Position numbers and translations under genes: made by a program. From positions 142,501-206,500 of the forward strand of contig JAQFVV010000030.1 of NCBI GenBank assembly GCA_028023455.1: a stretch of DNA of 64,000 nt. Direction: 5' to 3'. The stretch is from Epiperipatus broadwayi. Taxonomy: Eukaryota; Onychophora; Udeonychophora; Euonychophora; Peripatidae. The notes beneath the pieces are model-generated. The model was given only the letters and a program-made list of their open reading frames with translations, did not search any database and was not told the DNA's origin. This document shows, piece after piece, positions 47,982-61,582 of this stretch (position 1 is the first letter of the stretch; the number at the start of each line of letters is the position of its first letter).

Positions 47982-48170
47982 TCACTTTTTCCTATAATTT
48001 ATTTTCAATAGATTCAATAGATTTTTATACGATTTCTTCAAATTAATATGTAATTTCTTTATACACTCCAATTTCTGTTGTACTTCTTGTATTTGACATG
48101 CTATTTTCAACTTCATGATTCTTATAGTCTTGCATACCACATCAAACTTTGTTTTTATTTTATGATGCAT
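47982..48170 (-). pseudogene. Coiled-coil-like open segment in gag position
   Basis: 62 codons, rich in K, L, I and E with heptad-like spacing (MKLKIACQIQEVQQKLECIK). It lies upstream of the protease and downstream of the 5' LTR, where gag belongs. Identity as gag is inferred from position only. Confidence 0.35.
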
Positions 48171-48854
48171 TTCTTTAAATCTTTTATCTCTTGTTTATTG
48201 CTTTTCTTGAAATTTCTATTGCATTTCTTTATTTTTAAATCAATGCTTCATAAATTCTTTATTTTTTTTTTGTTGCTTTTATTGAAATTTGTGTTGTATT
48301 TCTTTATTTTCTAATGAATTTCTTTCATAAATTCATACAATATTTTAATAATAAATGTGCCATATTTCTCTTCTAAAAGTTTTTGCTTGGCATAAATAGA
48401 TTCTCACTGTATCAGATCTGATTCCATCAGCTGTACTACACTTGTATTGCTGATAAATCTGTGTTTAATTGAACTTCCAAACTTTTTGTTACTAAATATT
48501 TCATCAAATATCTTCTAATTAAATGTTCTATAATAATCATTAATTATGCTATTTTTCTGTTACTCATCCTGTTTATATAGATTTACAATTAAGTAGAAAT
48601 ATATTAAAAAGACACACTTATCTCAACCTTTTCTATTCAATTATTTCCAGAATAACATGATATACCTGTCTTATTTATTATTATTAATAATATTATTATT
48701 ATCATTATCATTTCACATCCCCACACCATGTGCACTGTTCACATCTGAGAATCATAATTTGATTTTGCCTTTTAGGTTTCTTCATTTATTTTCTTCTAGC
48801 TTTTTACACCTATGATCAGGTTAGCTAGATCAGGCCTCATAATAAGGTGACAAA

Positions 48855-50100
48855 TGTAACTGTATGTATGTACAACCCATATAATTGGTTGTAGCTATTT
48901 CTTGATGAGCATATTGCAGGACAAAAACAAAGATTATCATTACCCAATGTTTATCTTACCCATCCTACAACAATATTTCCTGCACATCAGATGATATAGC
49001 ATTAAAGAGACTGGAAGCATCTAGAAAATTTGTTTGTTTGTTTTCCCAAATGGTGCCATTAGAGTTCCAGCTTACCACAACTTTACTTACATATTCAGAT
49101 TTGGTTACGCTAAACATCGTTCAGGATGCATGAGATTGTTGTGAACCAATGCAACAAATGATGAGTGATGTGAAATAAAACTGACTAGATAGATTAGTTT
49201 TAGATAACAATGATTTATTTATTTAACAACAAAGTTATTGACAATTCATCTTTGGATTGACATTTTCCTATATGCATATTTTATCCTAGGCCTGTTTGAT
49301 TTACATTTAATCATTCTTTTCATAATCATCAATGATTGGTGCAATAAGTCATTCAACTATAAGTTCTGTACAAAATATTCATTCTTGATTTTGGTATCTG
49401 GATGTAAATCTCAGTCATTCATCTGTGATCCAGATATGTGGATATAAATTCAACTCATTCATTTTTGATCCAGGTGTCTGGTGTAAATTCAAGTCATTCA
49501 CTTATATTAAAATATTAATTCTCTAATTCAGATTTGTAAATTTAAATCATTCATTTACTTAATTCATCTTTAATCCAGGCATATGGATGTAGGTTCATGT
49601 CATTCACTTAAATTAAAATATTAATTCTCTAATTCAAAATTGTAGATTTAAATCATTCATTTAATTAATTCATCTTTAATCCATGTGCATGAATGTAGGT
49701 TCATGTCATTCATTTATATTAAAATATTAATTCTCTAATTCAGATTTGTAGATTTAAATCATTTATTTACTTAAAGCGTCTTTATTATTTAAAAATATTA
49801 TTCTTTAAAAACATTGTTCTTTAAAAACTTTATTTTCTTATGTTTCATTTGATAAATCAATCATTTGAATAATTGTATTTTATTTTATACGTTAACTATT
49901 TCAACAAATATGTTTTCAAAATATATTTAAATATTATAAATGTATCGAAATTTTTCTTACCTTGACATTTAAATTGTCACATCAAAAAGGGGTTTACTTG
50001 GGACGAATGGCACACTGAGTTACTGCTGCTGTTAATTGGGCATATTTTCAGATTTTCCTGGGCTTTTCACATGGTTGGAGAGAAGAACTGCTTTCTAGTC
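48855..50100 (-). repeat. 5' LTR of the gypsy-like element, right edge uncertain
   Basis: Begins at TGTAAC (48855) like the LTR at 25632. It shares CCTACAACAATATTTCCTGC, GACTGGAAGCATCTAGAAA, CCCAAATGGTGCCATTAGAG and ACAACTTTACTTAC with the LTRs at 21538 and 25632. Sequence outside the LTR, GATTTTGCCTTTTAGG and AGATCAGGCCTCATAATA (48760-48850), is also shared with 25540-25615. Beyond about 49270 the LTRs diverge and this one holds a different tandem repeat. Confidence 0.65.
49395..49780. repeat. Tandem repeat in the gypsy-like LTR, units of about 105 bp
   Basis: TTAAAATATTAATTCTCTAA starts at 49508, 49613 and 49719 (spacings 105 and 106). Each unit also has TTTAAATCATTCATTTAMTT and CATCTTTAATCCA. 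To the left, shorter units of about 48 bp (GATCCAG...GTAAATTCAAGTCATTCA) precede them. Confidence 0.88.
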
Positions 50101-52734
50101 ACTCATACTAAAGTTTTCCAAATTAATAATGTGTTATTTTCCATTGTTCAGTTATCCAGTAACTAAAAGTTTTTCTTCTCTTGATGATAACTGCGGTTGC
50201 CAACTTGGTTATTTTAGAATTCCAAAAAGTAATAAATTGCATGACAATGGCTACAATTTTCAACAGGACTCGCTCTTGACCATCCTAATAACTGATTGTA
50301 CTGTATCTTATATAACTCTAACTGTCACTGTAATTGTCTTATCTAATTAAGCTGCTCTTTTTATTTCTTTTACTTCCCGCATTTTTTTATTTACCAACAT
50401 GTTTTTTTTTTAAAAAAAAAACACCTGATTAAAAGCCCAAGGCAAGAAGATGATGCTATGTTTAAGTGTTTTTACATTTAAATCTAAAAACATATTGTTC
50501 CAAACTAAAAAAAAAAAAAAACATCTGTAATATTTTAAATTGAAGATTTATCATTTAATGATAAAGATTTATTAATTAAATGCTTCTTTTATATTTTCTT
50601 TATTTTACCTTTATTATTTATTTTTATAACACAATTGGAAAAGTGATTTTAATTCACTATCAGTTGCTTCTTTATTTAAATTTTTATTTATTGCACTGCA
50701 TCAGTTTTATTTTTAATTTTAACTACTTTAACTTGGATGGAAAGAAATCTATATAAACATGAAGCATCACAGACATTAAATATTTTTTTTGTGACTATAC
50801 ATATTATGATTAGTATATACCTTTTCAAATTTAATTTAAATTTTATATTCAAATGAGTCTAAGACATTAATTGAGAATTTTTTTTTATTATGCCACTTTT
50901 TTTATTAAACCTTCTAGAAGATTTTATTTATTCCATGAATTATGTTTGATTGGTTTAAGAATATTGTACAATGCAGCAATGCTACATTTATACAAGAACT
51001 TATTATTCCAGCTTCAGAGTATGTGGACTTTTAAATATTATTTTTAAAGTTAGAAAATGCATAGTATTACAAAAAAGAGAGAAAATATAAATTGAATACT
51101 AAATCTGGGGCAAATAGAATATTTGCTAAGTTATATAAAATTCTTCCAGTATAAATCTTACTGAATTGGTAACTTTCAAAATCTATTATTACTAGTGCAG
51201 TCATACTAAGAAATGACTGAGTGAAGTTTCTTTTGGAATTGCTAACTATTTTCAAATTATGTTGTGTTTAATTGTTTGTTTAAATATATTTCCTTATATT
51301 CTGCACCTGTATTATCTATATTTATTATTTTTCAATTTATTAAGTTGTTTTTATGCTGATAATCTTATATATTAATCACTATGAAAGTCTATATTGCAAA
51401 TATTTATAATTGCATGAATTAATTTTTATATAACATTGATCTGCTGTTATATGTAAACTGTAAGCTATTTTTCTACATGTCATTAAAAACATTTATAAAA
51501 GTAAATATATTTTATTTCAATAATATATCAAATTTAATAAAATTAACTTGAAATCATTAATATGCATATCAACTTAAAAATTACTATGTAATCAGAATAT
51601 AGACATGTACCTCTCAGAAAAAAAATGTATCTGCTGTAATATATAGCATTTTAAGAAGATATGAAAAAAAATTCATATAACAGTTAATTTTTAAAAAAGT
51701 TCTATCAGAAATTATATTACTTTAATATCTTTTTTTTTTTTTCATGCATTAGATTATTTTAATTTGCCTTATTTTTTAAACTAAAGATTTAATGTTTTAT
51801 GGATAAATACAGATTTAAGAAGCTTGTTCATTATAGCAATTGCTATTCATACTAATGATGATTAATCATATTAATGATTGCGTGTATTTGTTGTAAAATC
51901 TATCTTTTATATACTTTCGAAAATGTTTTTTGCACATATTGTGATTATTTATAGATACAATGTGTATAATTGTATTATTTTATGTATATTTTCTGATTAT
52001 AATTTATTAATGTTTACTTTCTTACTCATGTTAATATGTAATTTGTGCTGATTACTATGTTGTGTGTTTGCCTGTGTCGAGTTCTTGGAAATAGTGTAAA
52101 AGCGTAATTAAATGAAATTTATGGCCCGTTTTATATCACTAATTAGACATTAAGTTCTCTATATTAAATAAACGTGATGACAGCATTGAAAACTATACAC
52201 ATGCTTTAATGCCATTCTATTTCAAATGTGCGTGCATGTATTTATAGTTACTGTATCTCAATAGTTATACGCACATATAGATATTTTTATTTTAAAAAGT
52301 TTGTTATATAAAGTTTTAGCATTTTCTAATAAATTTTATTTAAATATTATTTCACATTAAAAAATAATATAGGTATGACAATTAAAATTTTTCAATTTCC
52401 TAATATATATTTCTAAGTGACTAAATTACTTGTCTAGTAAATTTAAAATATGTATATTATATAAACAACTATTCAATAAATTTATAAAATAATTGATTAT
52501 AACACATTTTAATTTAACAACAATTTCCTTGAATGCATTTAAATAGTTTCCAATTTCCTATTTTATTTATAAAACATTTTATAATTATTAGTTTATTTAG
52601 AAATATTTAAAAAATAGAAAATGTTACAAATTATGTCAAGTATTAATTTTCAGTGATTTACTAAAGTAAATATTAATATTATATAAATATAAACATTCTC
52701 AGCTATTACATACATCAAGATTAATAAATTACTG
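50101..52734. other. AT-rich sequence without a recognisable feature
   Basis: Several A- and T-runs (50402-50421, 50506-50521, 51731-51742). No coding signal or element ends were seen. Confidence 0.5.
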
Positions 52735-52812
52735 TTTTTTTAAGTAAATGATATAATCCAAAGAACATGACAAAACGTTTTAGGGAAAAGAAGGAATCAT
52801 CTTTCTCTTTAC
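52735..52812. repeat. Partial relative of the foldback element at 55192-55425
   Basis: TAAGTAAATGATATAATCCA, AAGAACATGACAAAACG and GAATCATCTTTCTCTTTACC correspond in order to AAGTAAATAAAATATTCTCA, AAGTACATGACAAAAAT and GTTTCATCTTTTCTCT inside that element. Confidence 0.6.
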
Positions 52813-53281
52813 CTCAGTTTGTTTTATATGCATAAATCTATCATATTATATTTAAAGCTATATTTTAGATTGCTTTATATTATTTCAATTGGTATTTGTG
52901 ATTTTTTAAATTTACATCTTGCCAATACTGACTCAAATAATGGAATATATAGTGTAACGGGCACAGACGACGTTACATTGTGTTTTATTATTAAACATGA
53001 AAAAAATAAAAGTTCGCAAATAAAAATTTCTTTTTTAAGAATTAAAAATTGAAAATTAAAAAATCATCTTAAACTCGTATATATATAAAATCGCACAGAT
53101 TAAAAAAATATATATTAAAATAAAACTTTATTAAAAATAGAAAAACTAAATCTTTCAACAAAAAGATTTAGAGATAAAAATATCTTTAAGTTTGGAAAAC
53201 ACATTAATTAATCAGAAATGGAAATGATTATTTTAATTAGTCAAAGTGAACTAACCTTTGGGCATTTAAAGGTATAAGCAA

Positions 53282-53816
53282 TGGTCAGATAGGAAAACAA
53301 TAGAAACTAATAGCAAATGAGAGAAATCCATCAGGAAATCGGACCTCAACGGAAGGATCATCATCAATGATGACATAATGTCCATTGGATCCTAAAGGCA
53401 ATATAAAAAGAAAAGTTTGGAAATTATTAGTGGGTTATTATGAAGAGGACAGATATGTGTTAGTGCGGAGTTGTAGGAGAAGGGATTGAAAAGATGCACT
53501 CTTCAATTCCTTCAGTTTTGTTAAAAAAAAAGAAATGACATTGTTTTTTACATTGAGGACCAGCCAAAGCAAAAGACCTCTGGATGAATAAATAAATTGG
53601 CCAACAGAATACCAATCTTTTTAGGATGGCATGGGAATTCACATTCAAATGGCAAGCAATGGATAAAAGGAACGTTTTGAAATCGTAAGAACTTTTTGAA
53701 CTCTCAGCTTTAAATATATATAATTAACGAACATTTCTAAACAATACAAACTTTACTTCTAAACTTGTTTCGTATTTAAAAAAAAAAAAAAAAAGAAATA
53801 GATTCCTATCTGACCA
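53282..53816. mobile_element. Candidate non-autonomous DNA transposon, 535 bp, 14-bp terminal inverted repeats
   Basis: TGGTCAGATAGGAA (53282-53295) and TTCCTATCTGACCA (53803-53816) are exact reverse complements. The interior is less AT-rich than its flanks and has a poly(A) run at 53779-53795. No transposase is visible: the 62-codon minus-strand frame at 53460-53648 (MNVNSHAILKRLVFCWPIYL) has no recognised domain. Any target duplication would be at most 2 bp (AA). A chance match of 14 bp is possible, but the reappearance of GTCAGATAG in a hairpin 400 bp away argues against it. Confidence 0.5.
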
Positions 53817-54208
53817 AACTAAATTATTTATTAATTAGGTATAATTTTATTTTATGTATTTCTTTTGTAAAATCATTTCCATTTATTTTATTTTTTTTGT
53901 TCTTTTAAGTTTTTATTATGATTTCTGTTTTTCGATAAATTAAACTATTTAAATATTAAACTTAAGTCGGGTGTGAATGGCTATATAGATTTGTAAAGTT
54001 ATATTAGGGAGGGTAATCTTGGGTTATTCATTTCGTAATTGAATTAGGTCAATGGATTGGATATATTGGTGTAATTAGTAGATGTAGTATGAGATTCGCT
54101 ATGGGCAGAATCGCTATTATATGCTGCACACACTCATTTTGCCTATGGGAGGAATTATAAGATGGAGACCACAGTTCCTTCCTATGGAGTTTTTTTTAAT
54201 TGCTCTCA

Positions 54209-54241
54209 TCGTCAGATAGATGTAATATTCCTATCTGACGA
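54209..54241. repeat. Perfect 11-bp stem hairpin TCGTCAGATAG/CTATCTGACGA
   Basis: The stem is perfect, with loop ATGTAATATTC. GTCAGATAG and ATTCCTATCTGAC repeat the terminal sequences of the 53282-53816 candidate. Confidence 0.9.
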
Positions 54242-55191
54242 GAAGCAGTTTCTTCTCTTAACCTAATTGTGCTGCTGTATTTGTATTACATTGAACACAT
54301 CGATATATCAGATGGATTGAAGTTTGGTTTGACTGCGAACCTTTGGCCTAAGGTTAAACAAGGATTCAATATTTTCTTTCAAATGCAAATCTATGTAGTC
54401 TATTCATACTTGACACTCTAAAAAAAATGCATTAAATTTAAGTTGGGTATGGAAGTTGCATGGAATCGTTATCGGTTAATTATGTTTTTGGTTTTCATAT
54501 TTGATCAAAATATATAGACATTCAGTAAATACTGATACCTTACGGTGAGTATCTAAGATGTATTTATGTCAGATGTCTTTTAAGTTATTGGTGTCTTGAG
54601 GCATCTTATGATGAATGCTATTGGGTTCTTATAAATTTCCCTCTGCAATTAACTTTATCAATGACTTTGTATTTTGATCAGTTATGTTTATTTTGAAATG
54701 TTTTTAACAATGTAATCTATGTAACCGATCTATACTCAACATTATAAAACAAACTTTCATAAATCCATCTGTGCAAATTTAATTAAAATGTAAACTTATA
54801 ATATTATAAAAATTAAAAATGTAAATTTAAATTCTAAAATCAAATTAAAATCTAAAATAAACATACTAAAATAAAATTGTTAAATTTTATATATATGTGC
54901 ATAAATAAATGTTTGTATGTTAATTACTGGCAGTGTCTTATTTTATTCTTTTTTTTAAATATTCTTAGATAAGAATTTATTGTAAATATAAATCTCTGCT
55001 GTTTCACTGAGCTAGTGACAATGGGCTAATGACTGGAATCAAAATATATAAAATAAATATTTTTTTAACTTACGTATCTGCCTACTATGTAAATTTTTCT
55101 AGGTTCAAATGCCTAGATGGTGCCCTGTAGTGCAGATGACATTTAGCTACTTCTCCGGATCATTATAATAGATATAAACATTACCAGCAAT

Positions 55192-55425
55192 TAATATTAT
55201 GTAATATGTTGAGATTAATACTTTAACTACTGCTTTATTAAGTAAATAAAATATTCTCAATCCAAAGTACATGACAAAAATATTTAGAGAAAAATTAAAG
55301 TAAAGGAAGAAGGTGGTTTCATCTTTTCTCTATAAAGTTTTGACTTTTGATTTGGATTGAGAGTATTTTATTTTCTTAATAAACTAAATGTTATGGTATT
55401 AATCTCAATTCATTACATAATATTA
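55192..55425. mobile_element. Foldback element of 234 bp with arms of about 100 bp
   Basis: The left part TAATATTATGTAAT...GAGATTAATA...TTTATTAAGTAAATAAAATA...CTCAATCCAAA is mirrored at 55325-55425 by TTTGGATTGAGAGTATTTTA...TTAATAAACTAAA...TATTAATCTC...ATTACATAATATTA. The arms have scattered mismatches, so the hairpin is not recent. No coding frame. Confidence 0.88.
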
Positions 55426-56013
55426 TCTACTGGAAATCTTTATATGGATATATTTCATTGACTGAATGAAAAATGACAAAGGTGTTAATTGAAAAATTTC
55501 ACAAATATATATTTAATGAAATTTAAAATATAACTTTGAAAGTGATATGATTGATTTCAAATTATTCATGATTTCCTTCCAAAGTATTTCAGGTAAGTCT
55601 CTATTATTAAAGAAATTTAAATAAAGGGCATATTAATAATTTTAAAAATTAATTGTGTATAAATATACTGTAATTACTTTACAAAATACATAAATAAATT
55701 TATTTATTTATAAATCAAAAAATTTTAATTTTATTTTTTTATAAAAAATAAATATTAACAAATATAAACTGAATTCAATAGTAAAATTTGTACTTATAAA
55801 ATATTTTCTAACTAATATTAATAAAAATAAACCTTAGAATTTTCATTTTATTTTTCAGAAAGAAAAAAACAGAAATGATTAACTTAATCTCTTTTTTATC
55901 AATCCCCCCATCTCTCATTTGAAAAACTGTAACTAAAATAATCATATTTGCAACAGTATTTGTTTATAAGTAAATCTATATTCTATGACATATATTGATA
56001 ATTTTTACATTAG

Positions 56014-56087
56014 ACCTGTAGAGATCCCTACTATTGCATTTTATGTGCACATTCTTGAGGTTACAGCCTTAGTAAATATTACTTACA
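56014..56087. mobile_element. Half copy of the 123-bp hairpin MITE
   Basis: ACCTGTAGAGATCCCTACTA, TTGCATTTTATGTGCA and GAGGTTACAGCCTTAGTAAA match the reverse complement of 38505-38575. The other arm is missing, so the copy is truncated near its centre. Confidence 0.85.
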
Positions 56088-58259
56088 TTATTTATTATAA
56101 ATAAGATCTTACAAATGAAAGATATTGTAAAAGTTATTGTTTCAATTTGTAAAATATTTTAACAATAACATTATTTTTGGACTATAGTCCTGTCTGCACA
56201 TAAAAATTGTAGAACTTTTTATTTTATTTTGTATGATATTTTTAAAATAGATATGAAGTTTAGTTGACATATAATAAATAAATAAAAATATGTTTTAAAA
56301 ACAAAACATACACTTATTTTTATTGAAATTTTATTTTAAAAAGTCACTGATATATTATTAACAGCAAAAATAACTTATGCTTATATCAAAAATACATTTT
56401 TCAAACTTGACTTTTTAAAAATAAACATTTCAAATAAAACCAAACCATAATCATGTATTTTTTGTATTTAAAATAAATATTTCACAAATATAATGTATAA
56501 ATAATCTTGAATGTGTCAATAAATTACTGAAAATTACATTTTTTTCTGAAATACTAAAACAAAACACATACTTGGTATTGTCTTGAAGTCATATATTCTA
56601 CCAATGCTCAGACATATTCTAATTTAATATCAGATCTATATAATACTGGCATATTCAGAATTTTTTGAATCAATAATTTTACTTAATGATTTGTAAGCAG
56701 AAAAAGAGCATATCAGCAAACTAATATTATAGATACACACAAAATAGAGAAGATAAACCAAAATGATGGCAACACCATTGCAACATTTCAAAACACCTCA
56801 AAATACTGGTTTTATTGGGACAAAAATATATTAATGGATCTTTTTTATAATAATTTAAATCCTACATAATATCTAACAGTAATACATGAACTTAAAAATT
56901 TTGTTCAAAGACAAAGTAAGTCAATTATACAATAGACTATTATAATTAAAGTGATAACACTTCCTCCTTTTAAGAGGTAGGATAGAATTATTTATTATTC
57001 CTTTATCATATTTATTATAGACATAATAATTATAATAGTTATAATTTGCAACAGTAAATGGTCAATAGTAGCCATTTTAAGAGTTTATTTATTACAAGAT
57101 TCATATAAAAAATTTAATGCAATATAAAATTGTTTTATGTATATTATTAAATGAAATATATTTAATACACTAACTTGAATTTACTTTTAACTTCACTTTC
57201 AGTACTCAAAAATTCTGGTGTAAATAATGAAATCAAGTTGATAAAGCATTATCATTAAAACGTTTATTTGTGTTTAAAAGTATACATATGAAAAAAAAAA
57301 AACATAAAATTGATATATGGATAATCACTCACTGGATTGGATATCCACCTAAAAAGTTTAAGTCTTCTAATTAAAAATACCATAAGATTGATCATAGTGG
57401 AAAGTATAATATTAAAAGTATATTATATATTCAAAAACAAATTACAAAGTCAAACTTATTTTAAATTTTCTTCCATGGATTTTTGCAGTGTAACACAATG
57501 TAAAATCATTAACCAAGAAATGAGTCTGAAAAATTAAATCTTACTATACATTTAATCATGAGGATAATACATAAAATTACAGATTTGTTTATCTACCTTA
57601 GACCTTTTCCATCTTTATTATCTACAATCTCATCTTTTCCCTCTCTGAAATCAAAATTAATACCATGTATCTATAGATTTTCTTTCTAATAGCATAAACG
57701 TTCTTTTCATAACTTCATAATCTGAAACGTTTTTATTTTTACCCTTCTGATTTAAATTATAAAATCAGTGATAAAGGACATTATTCAATGTATTATTTTA
57801 TTAAAACTATTACTACTTCAATTTTTAAAAAAATACATATTTTATCCATTTTGGTGATCATATTGTTCAAACATTAATTGACTATATCAGACAATGCAGG
57901 ATATCTGTTGTACTAAATACCTCTTTAGTTTATCCCAACCTTTATTCATTTATTGCAATAACATTGTCATATCTGATTGTGACTTCAGAAGTGGACTATT
58001 CCAGATTTCTTACATGATTGGCTAGCATCCAGTTGCTATCCAATGGGATTAAATCTTTCACTGGGGTTTGTGTACTAAATCCACATTTCCAGTAAGGTAA
58101 GGAACCTAACTTTAAATAGTCAGCCTTTTGGAAACAAAGCAGAGAGTGATTACATCTGTCTATCTGAATGACTGAACATGTTCTACAATAAACCTTGTGC
58201 TACCAGGAAAGGTATTTTTAGGCATTATTGTGACATCCATGCAGTGAGGAAAGTCCACA
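56088..58259. other. AT-rich sequence without a recognisable feature
   Basis: A less AT-rich stretch starts at about 57900 and continues into the following repeat. No domain was read in it. Confidence 0.4.
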
Positions 58260-58430
58260 TACAGATGGAAACCGCTACATCTGCAACCAACTTGAGGCAA
58301 GCTGTCTAAGTGCAGTTGAAAGAGTTTGAGCTAGAGTTGATTTGAGACAAGCTGCCCAGTACAGCCAGAAAAGTCTTACCAGAGCTCATGAGGCAGGCTA
58401 CTTATTTAGTTAGAAGTGAGTTCCATTATG
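58260..58430. repeat. Three degenerate units, period about 50-55 bp
   Basis: CTTGAGGCAAGCTGTCTAAG, TTTGAGACAAGCTGCCCAGT and CATGAGGCAGGCTACTTATT begin successive units that continue with GCAGTTGAAAGAG, ACAGCCAGAAAAG and TTAGTTAGAAGTG. Origin unknown. Confidence 0.5.
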
Positions 58431-59160
58431 CAGCATAACTACTTCAGCATTAACTTGTATAAACTATATTTATACATTTGTTTAACTAACATGTGTATAT
58501 TTTTGTAACGAAGAAATTGTACATATTCATTGTTGAATAGTTGTCATCATTTGTCTGTTGGTTTGGGACCAAACCTGTAAGCCTAAGCAAACACAACAAA
58601 TATAATATCCTCAGTACTGGAACACATATAATAATAAATAGAAACATGTGCCCTGAATTCACGTTTTATAATTTTCACTCAGCAGTATCCAGTGATTGTC
58701 TAAAATTAATAATAATTTTTCATACTTATAAAAATGACTTCATCATGTTTTCCCTCCTTCTAAAAAGTAGAGGCATAATTACTTAACAGTTTTGATTATT
58801 ACAATGAAAAATACTCTCTTCAATTCAATACATAAAATCTAAGTAGGAATATTTTTTTCTGCAGAGATAGTTTTTTTTCCATTTTCTGTTTGAAGTCATT
58901 GAATTCTTGATCGACTTTTCTTATAACATCTATTTTCACATTCACCAGGAAAAGTAATTTTTTCCAATATTTATTTTTCCGATAATGATAAATTATCAAC
59001 GATGAGCATGTCCATGCTCTTTAAAATTATTTATTATGTCCCTATTTAAAAAAAAAAAAACATACTAATTATTTTGTTGGAAAAGTGAATTCAATTTATA
59101 AAGATGTATATGCAACAAGAAACTTAATGCGATCTTGATAAGAAAACTGTAATATATATA
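58431..59160. other. AT-rich sequence without a supported gene
   Basis: An 81-codon open frame at 58541-58786 has no recognised domain. Confidence 0.4.
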
Positions 59161-59192
59161 TATAGGAACTATATATATATATAGTTCCTATA
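59161..59192. repeat. Perfect TA-core palindrome
   Basis: TATAGGAACTATATAT is followed by its exact reverse complement. Same class as the hairpins at 20963 and 28279, but single. Confidence 0.93.
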
Positions 59193-60814
59193 TTTAATTT
59201 ACAAACATCAATTTATTTTTTATTTTAAAACTGTTTTCCAAAAATCTTTTAACATTTTAAACAAACCTTTCTATAGGGACTCCACTTCCTGGATATAAAA
59301 AAGTTTTCAAAGACACACTAAAGACGTTCCTATTTCATAAAATTTGTTTTCTTTAACAAAATTAAATATTTGCATTGGGTGAATGCATGAACACCACCAT
59401 ATATTACTTTAATTGATACTCTTAACTCAGTGCCCCGTTTCTAAAATAGCATCATCATTAGCATATTCAAAAATGGCTATATTGAAACAGAAATATTAGT
59501 CTTTCTATTAAAAAATGAATGCTGTAGATTTTTTTTTTTAAACCCCCCCCCCAAAAAATTCCCAATATTCTTTTCTTACTGGGTTAAAAAAATACAGAAG
59601 TTTAATTACTACTAAAACATTATCGATTAAAATATAACATTAATATAATTGCAATACTATTGAATTTTCTTAGTTATTAAAGAATTTGCTTCAAATATTG
59701 ATTTTTAAGATGCCATTTTGTTTTCAATTCTGCACTCTTTAAGCTCCAATTACTTTTTTACAATAAAATTAATAAAATTAATATTAGTCTTATTCTGGGT
59801 TACATTACTTATGCAGCCAGAAAATACAGAACTGGAACGGATGTTTTTTTGTTTTCTGTGAATAGTTTTTATTTAAAAAACCAAACAGTACAATTTATAA
59901 TATAAATTTACGGTAAAAAACCCTCAGGTTGTTTCTACTTTGTAATTTTGACAAAAAAATCTGCCATAAACATATTTTTTTTTTGTATATATAATCATTC
60001 AATCCACTTATGTTTGGTTTCATTTTTATCTTAAGTTATAATTATAAAATTTTGTAGTTTTATCGACATTGTTTGATTTTATTTATAAATTATTTATAAT
60101 AATTTTTATAAAAAAATCTGCATGTGATTCATATATAATCTGTAAATAAACTAGTAATGATATATTATTATTGTTATTATTATTATTATTTGTATTTTTC
60201 TTATTCGTAAAAAGATTTTATTTTTTTTATGTTAAATAACTGTATTAACAAATTATAAAATATAAATTTCTATGCGTATAAACAATAAAACTTTCGTTTA
60301 AAACTCTAAAATATAATTTAAAAAAAAAAAGGGTACTTGAGTTAAAGAAGTCGAAAAATGTTATTTTTAAAAAAGTATCAGTATATACATCAAAACAAAA
60401 TTTTCAGTGATATATCTATAGTTATAGATTGGCTGCAGAAAGGAGTTTGCTATTAACTGAAAGGAGACCCTTTGATTCCTCTTGGAGGCCTTAAAGGAAC
60501 AGAACAGGGCAAATTCCTAATGTCTACTCCATATGTTCTTATCATTGCATCTGGTATTACTATGGGATTATTCATATAGTATATGAACATGGCTGGGCTG
60601 CTCACCAACACACATTAGCCAGCATGGTGAGTTTATTGGCTTTTTACCTCCGAGTTTAAGAATATTTTTTCCTATATATACAACCATGACAGACAAAAAT
60701 AAATCATGGCCCTTATTCCCAGGAGGCTGTAAAGTCACCAACCAAGGCAACAGTTAGTGGCCGAAGGCGGAGGGTGCTAAGAATCCCCTGATTGCAGACT
60801 CAGGCTGCCATTTG

Positions 60815-61582
60815 ATGATCACTTTTTATTTAGGTACTTACAACTGCAGATCACTTTCAAGTGAAGGAAGATTGCAAGAGTTAGAAGAAGAACTGTCGTA
60901 TAATAAATGGGACATTATTGGACTTTGTGAAGTTAGAAGAAAAGGTGAAGCAACAATTGATTTAAAAAGTGGACATATACTCTATTATAAAAGCATACAT
61001 ATTGTAAATACAAGTGGAGTAGGATTCATTATAAATAAAAAATGGAAGAATAACATTGTGGAGATTGATGGTGTATCAGACAGAGTGGCAAGATTAGTTT
61101 TACAACTTAATAGCAGATACCAAATGCAGACAATTCAGGTTTATGCCCTAACAAGTTTTCATAGTGATGAAGTTATAGAAGATTTTTATATAGATGTACA
61201 AAAGGCTTTTGATCAGAGTAAACAACATTTTAAAATGTGTATGGGAGACTTTAATGCTAGAATTGGTAAACAAATGAAAGATAAAAATGATGTAGGTAAT
61301 TCTGGTTATGATAATACAAATGAGAGAGGACATAGATTTGTGGAGTTTGCAGAAAAAAAAAAACTTTACATTATGAATTCTTTTTTTGAAAAAAATGTAA
61401 AAAGTAAAAGGACATGGAAGCATCCAAATGAAGGTACAGCAGAATTGGATTATATTTTGACTAATAGAAAATACATATTTCAAGATTGTAATGTTTTTAA
61501 TAAATTTAACACAGGAAGTGATCATCAATTAGTAAGATGTAAGATACATGTTAATGCAAAACTAGAAAGACCAAAATATTAG
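60815..61582 (+). pseudogene. RTE LINE AP-like endonuclease domain, open but frameshifted at its end
   Basis: Nicks target DNA to prime reverse transcription. The ATG at 60815 is the likely start: the fold begins TFYLGTYNCRSLSSEGRLQE right after it, and the other full copy starts alike. Counting from the in-frame TTG at 60812, catalytic motifs are IIGLCEVRRKGE (E40), QVYALTS (P of Y-A-P-T-S changed to L, about residue 112), MGDFNARIG (D146, N148), LDYILTNR (about 212) and TGSDHQLVR (D237, H238). So the catalytic residues I can see are all kept. After NAKLERPKY a TAG at 61580 ends the frame. Compared with copy 2, two bases are missing about 10 bp earlier, so the stop is a frameshift product. 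Confidence 0.92.
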
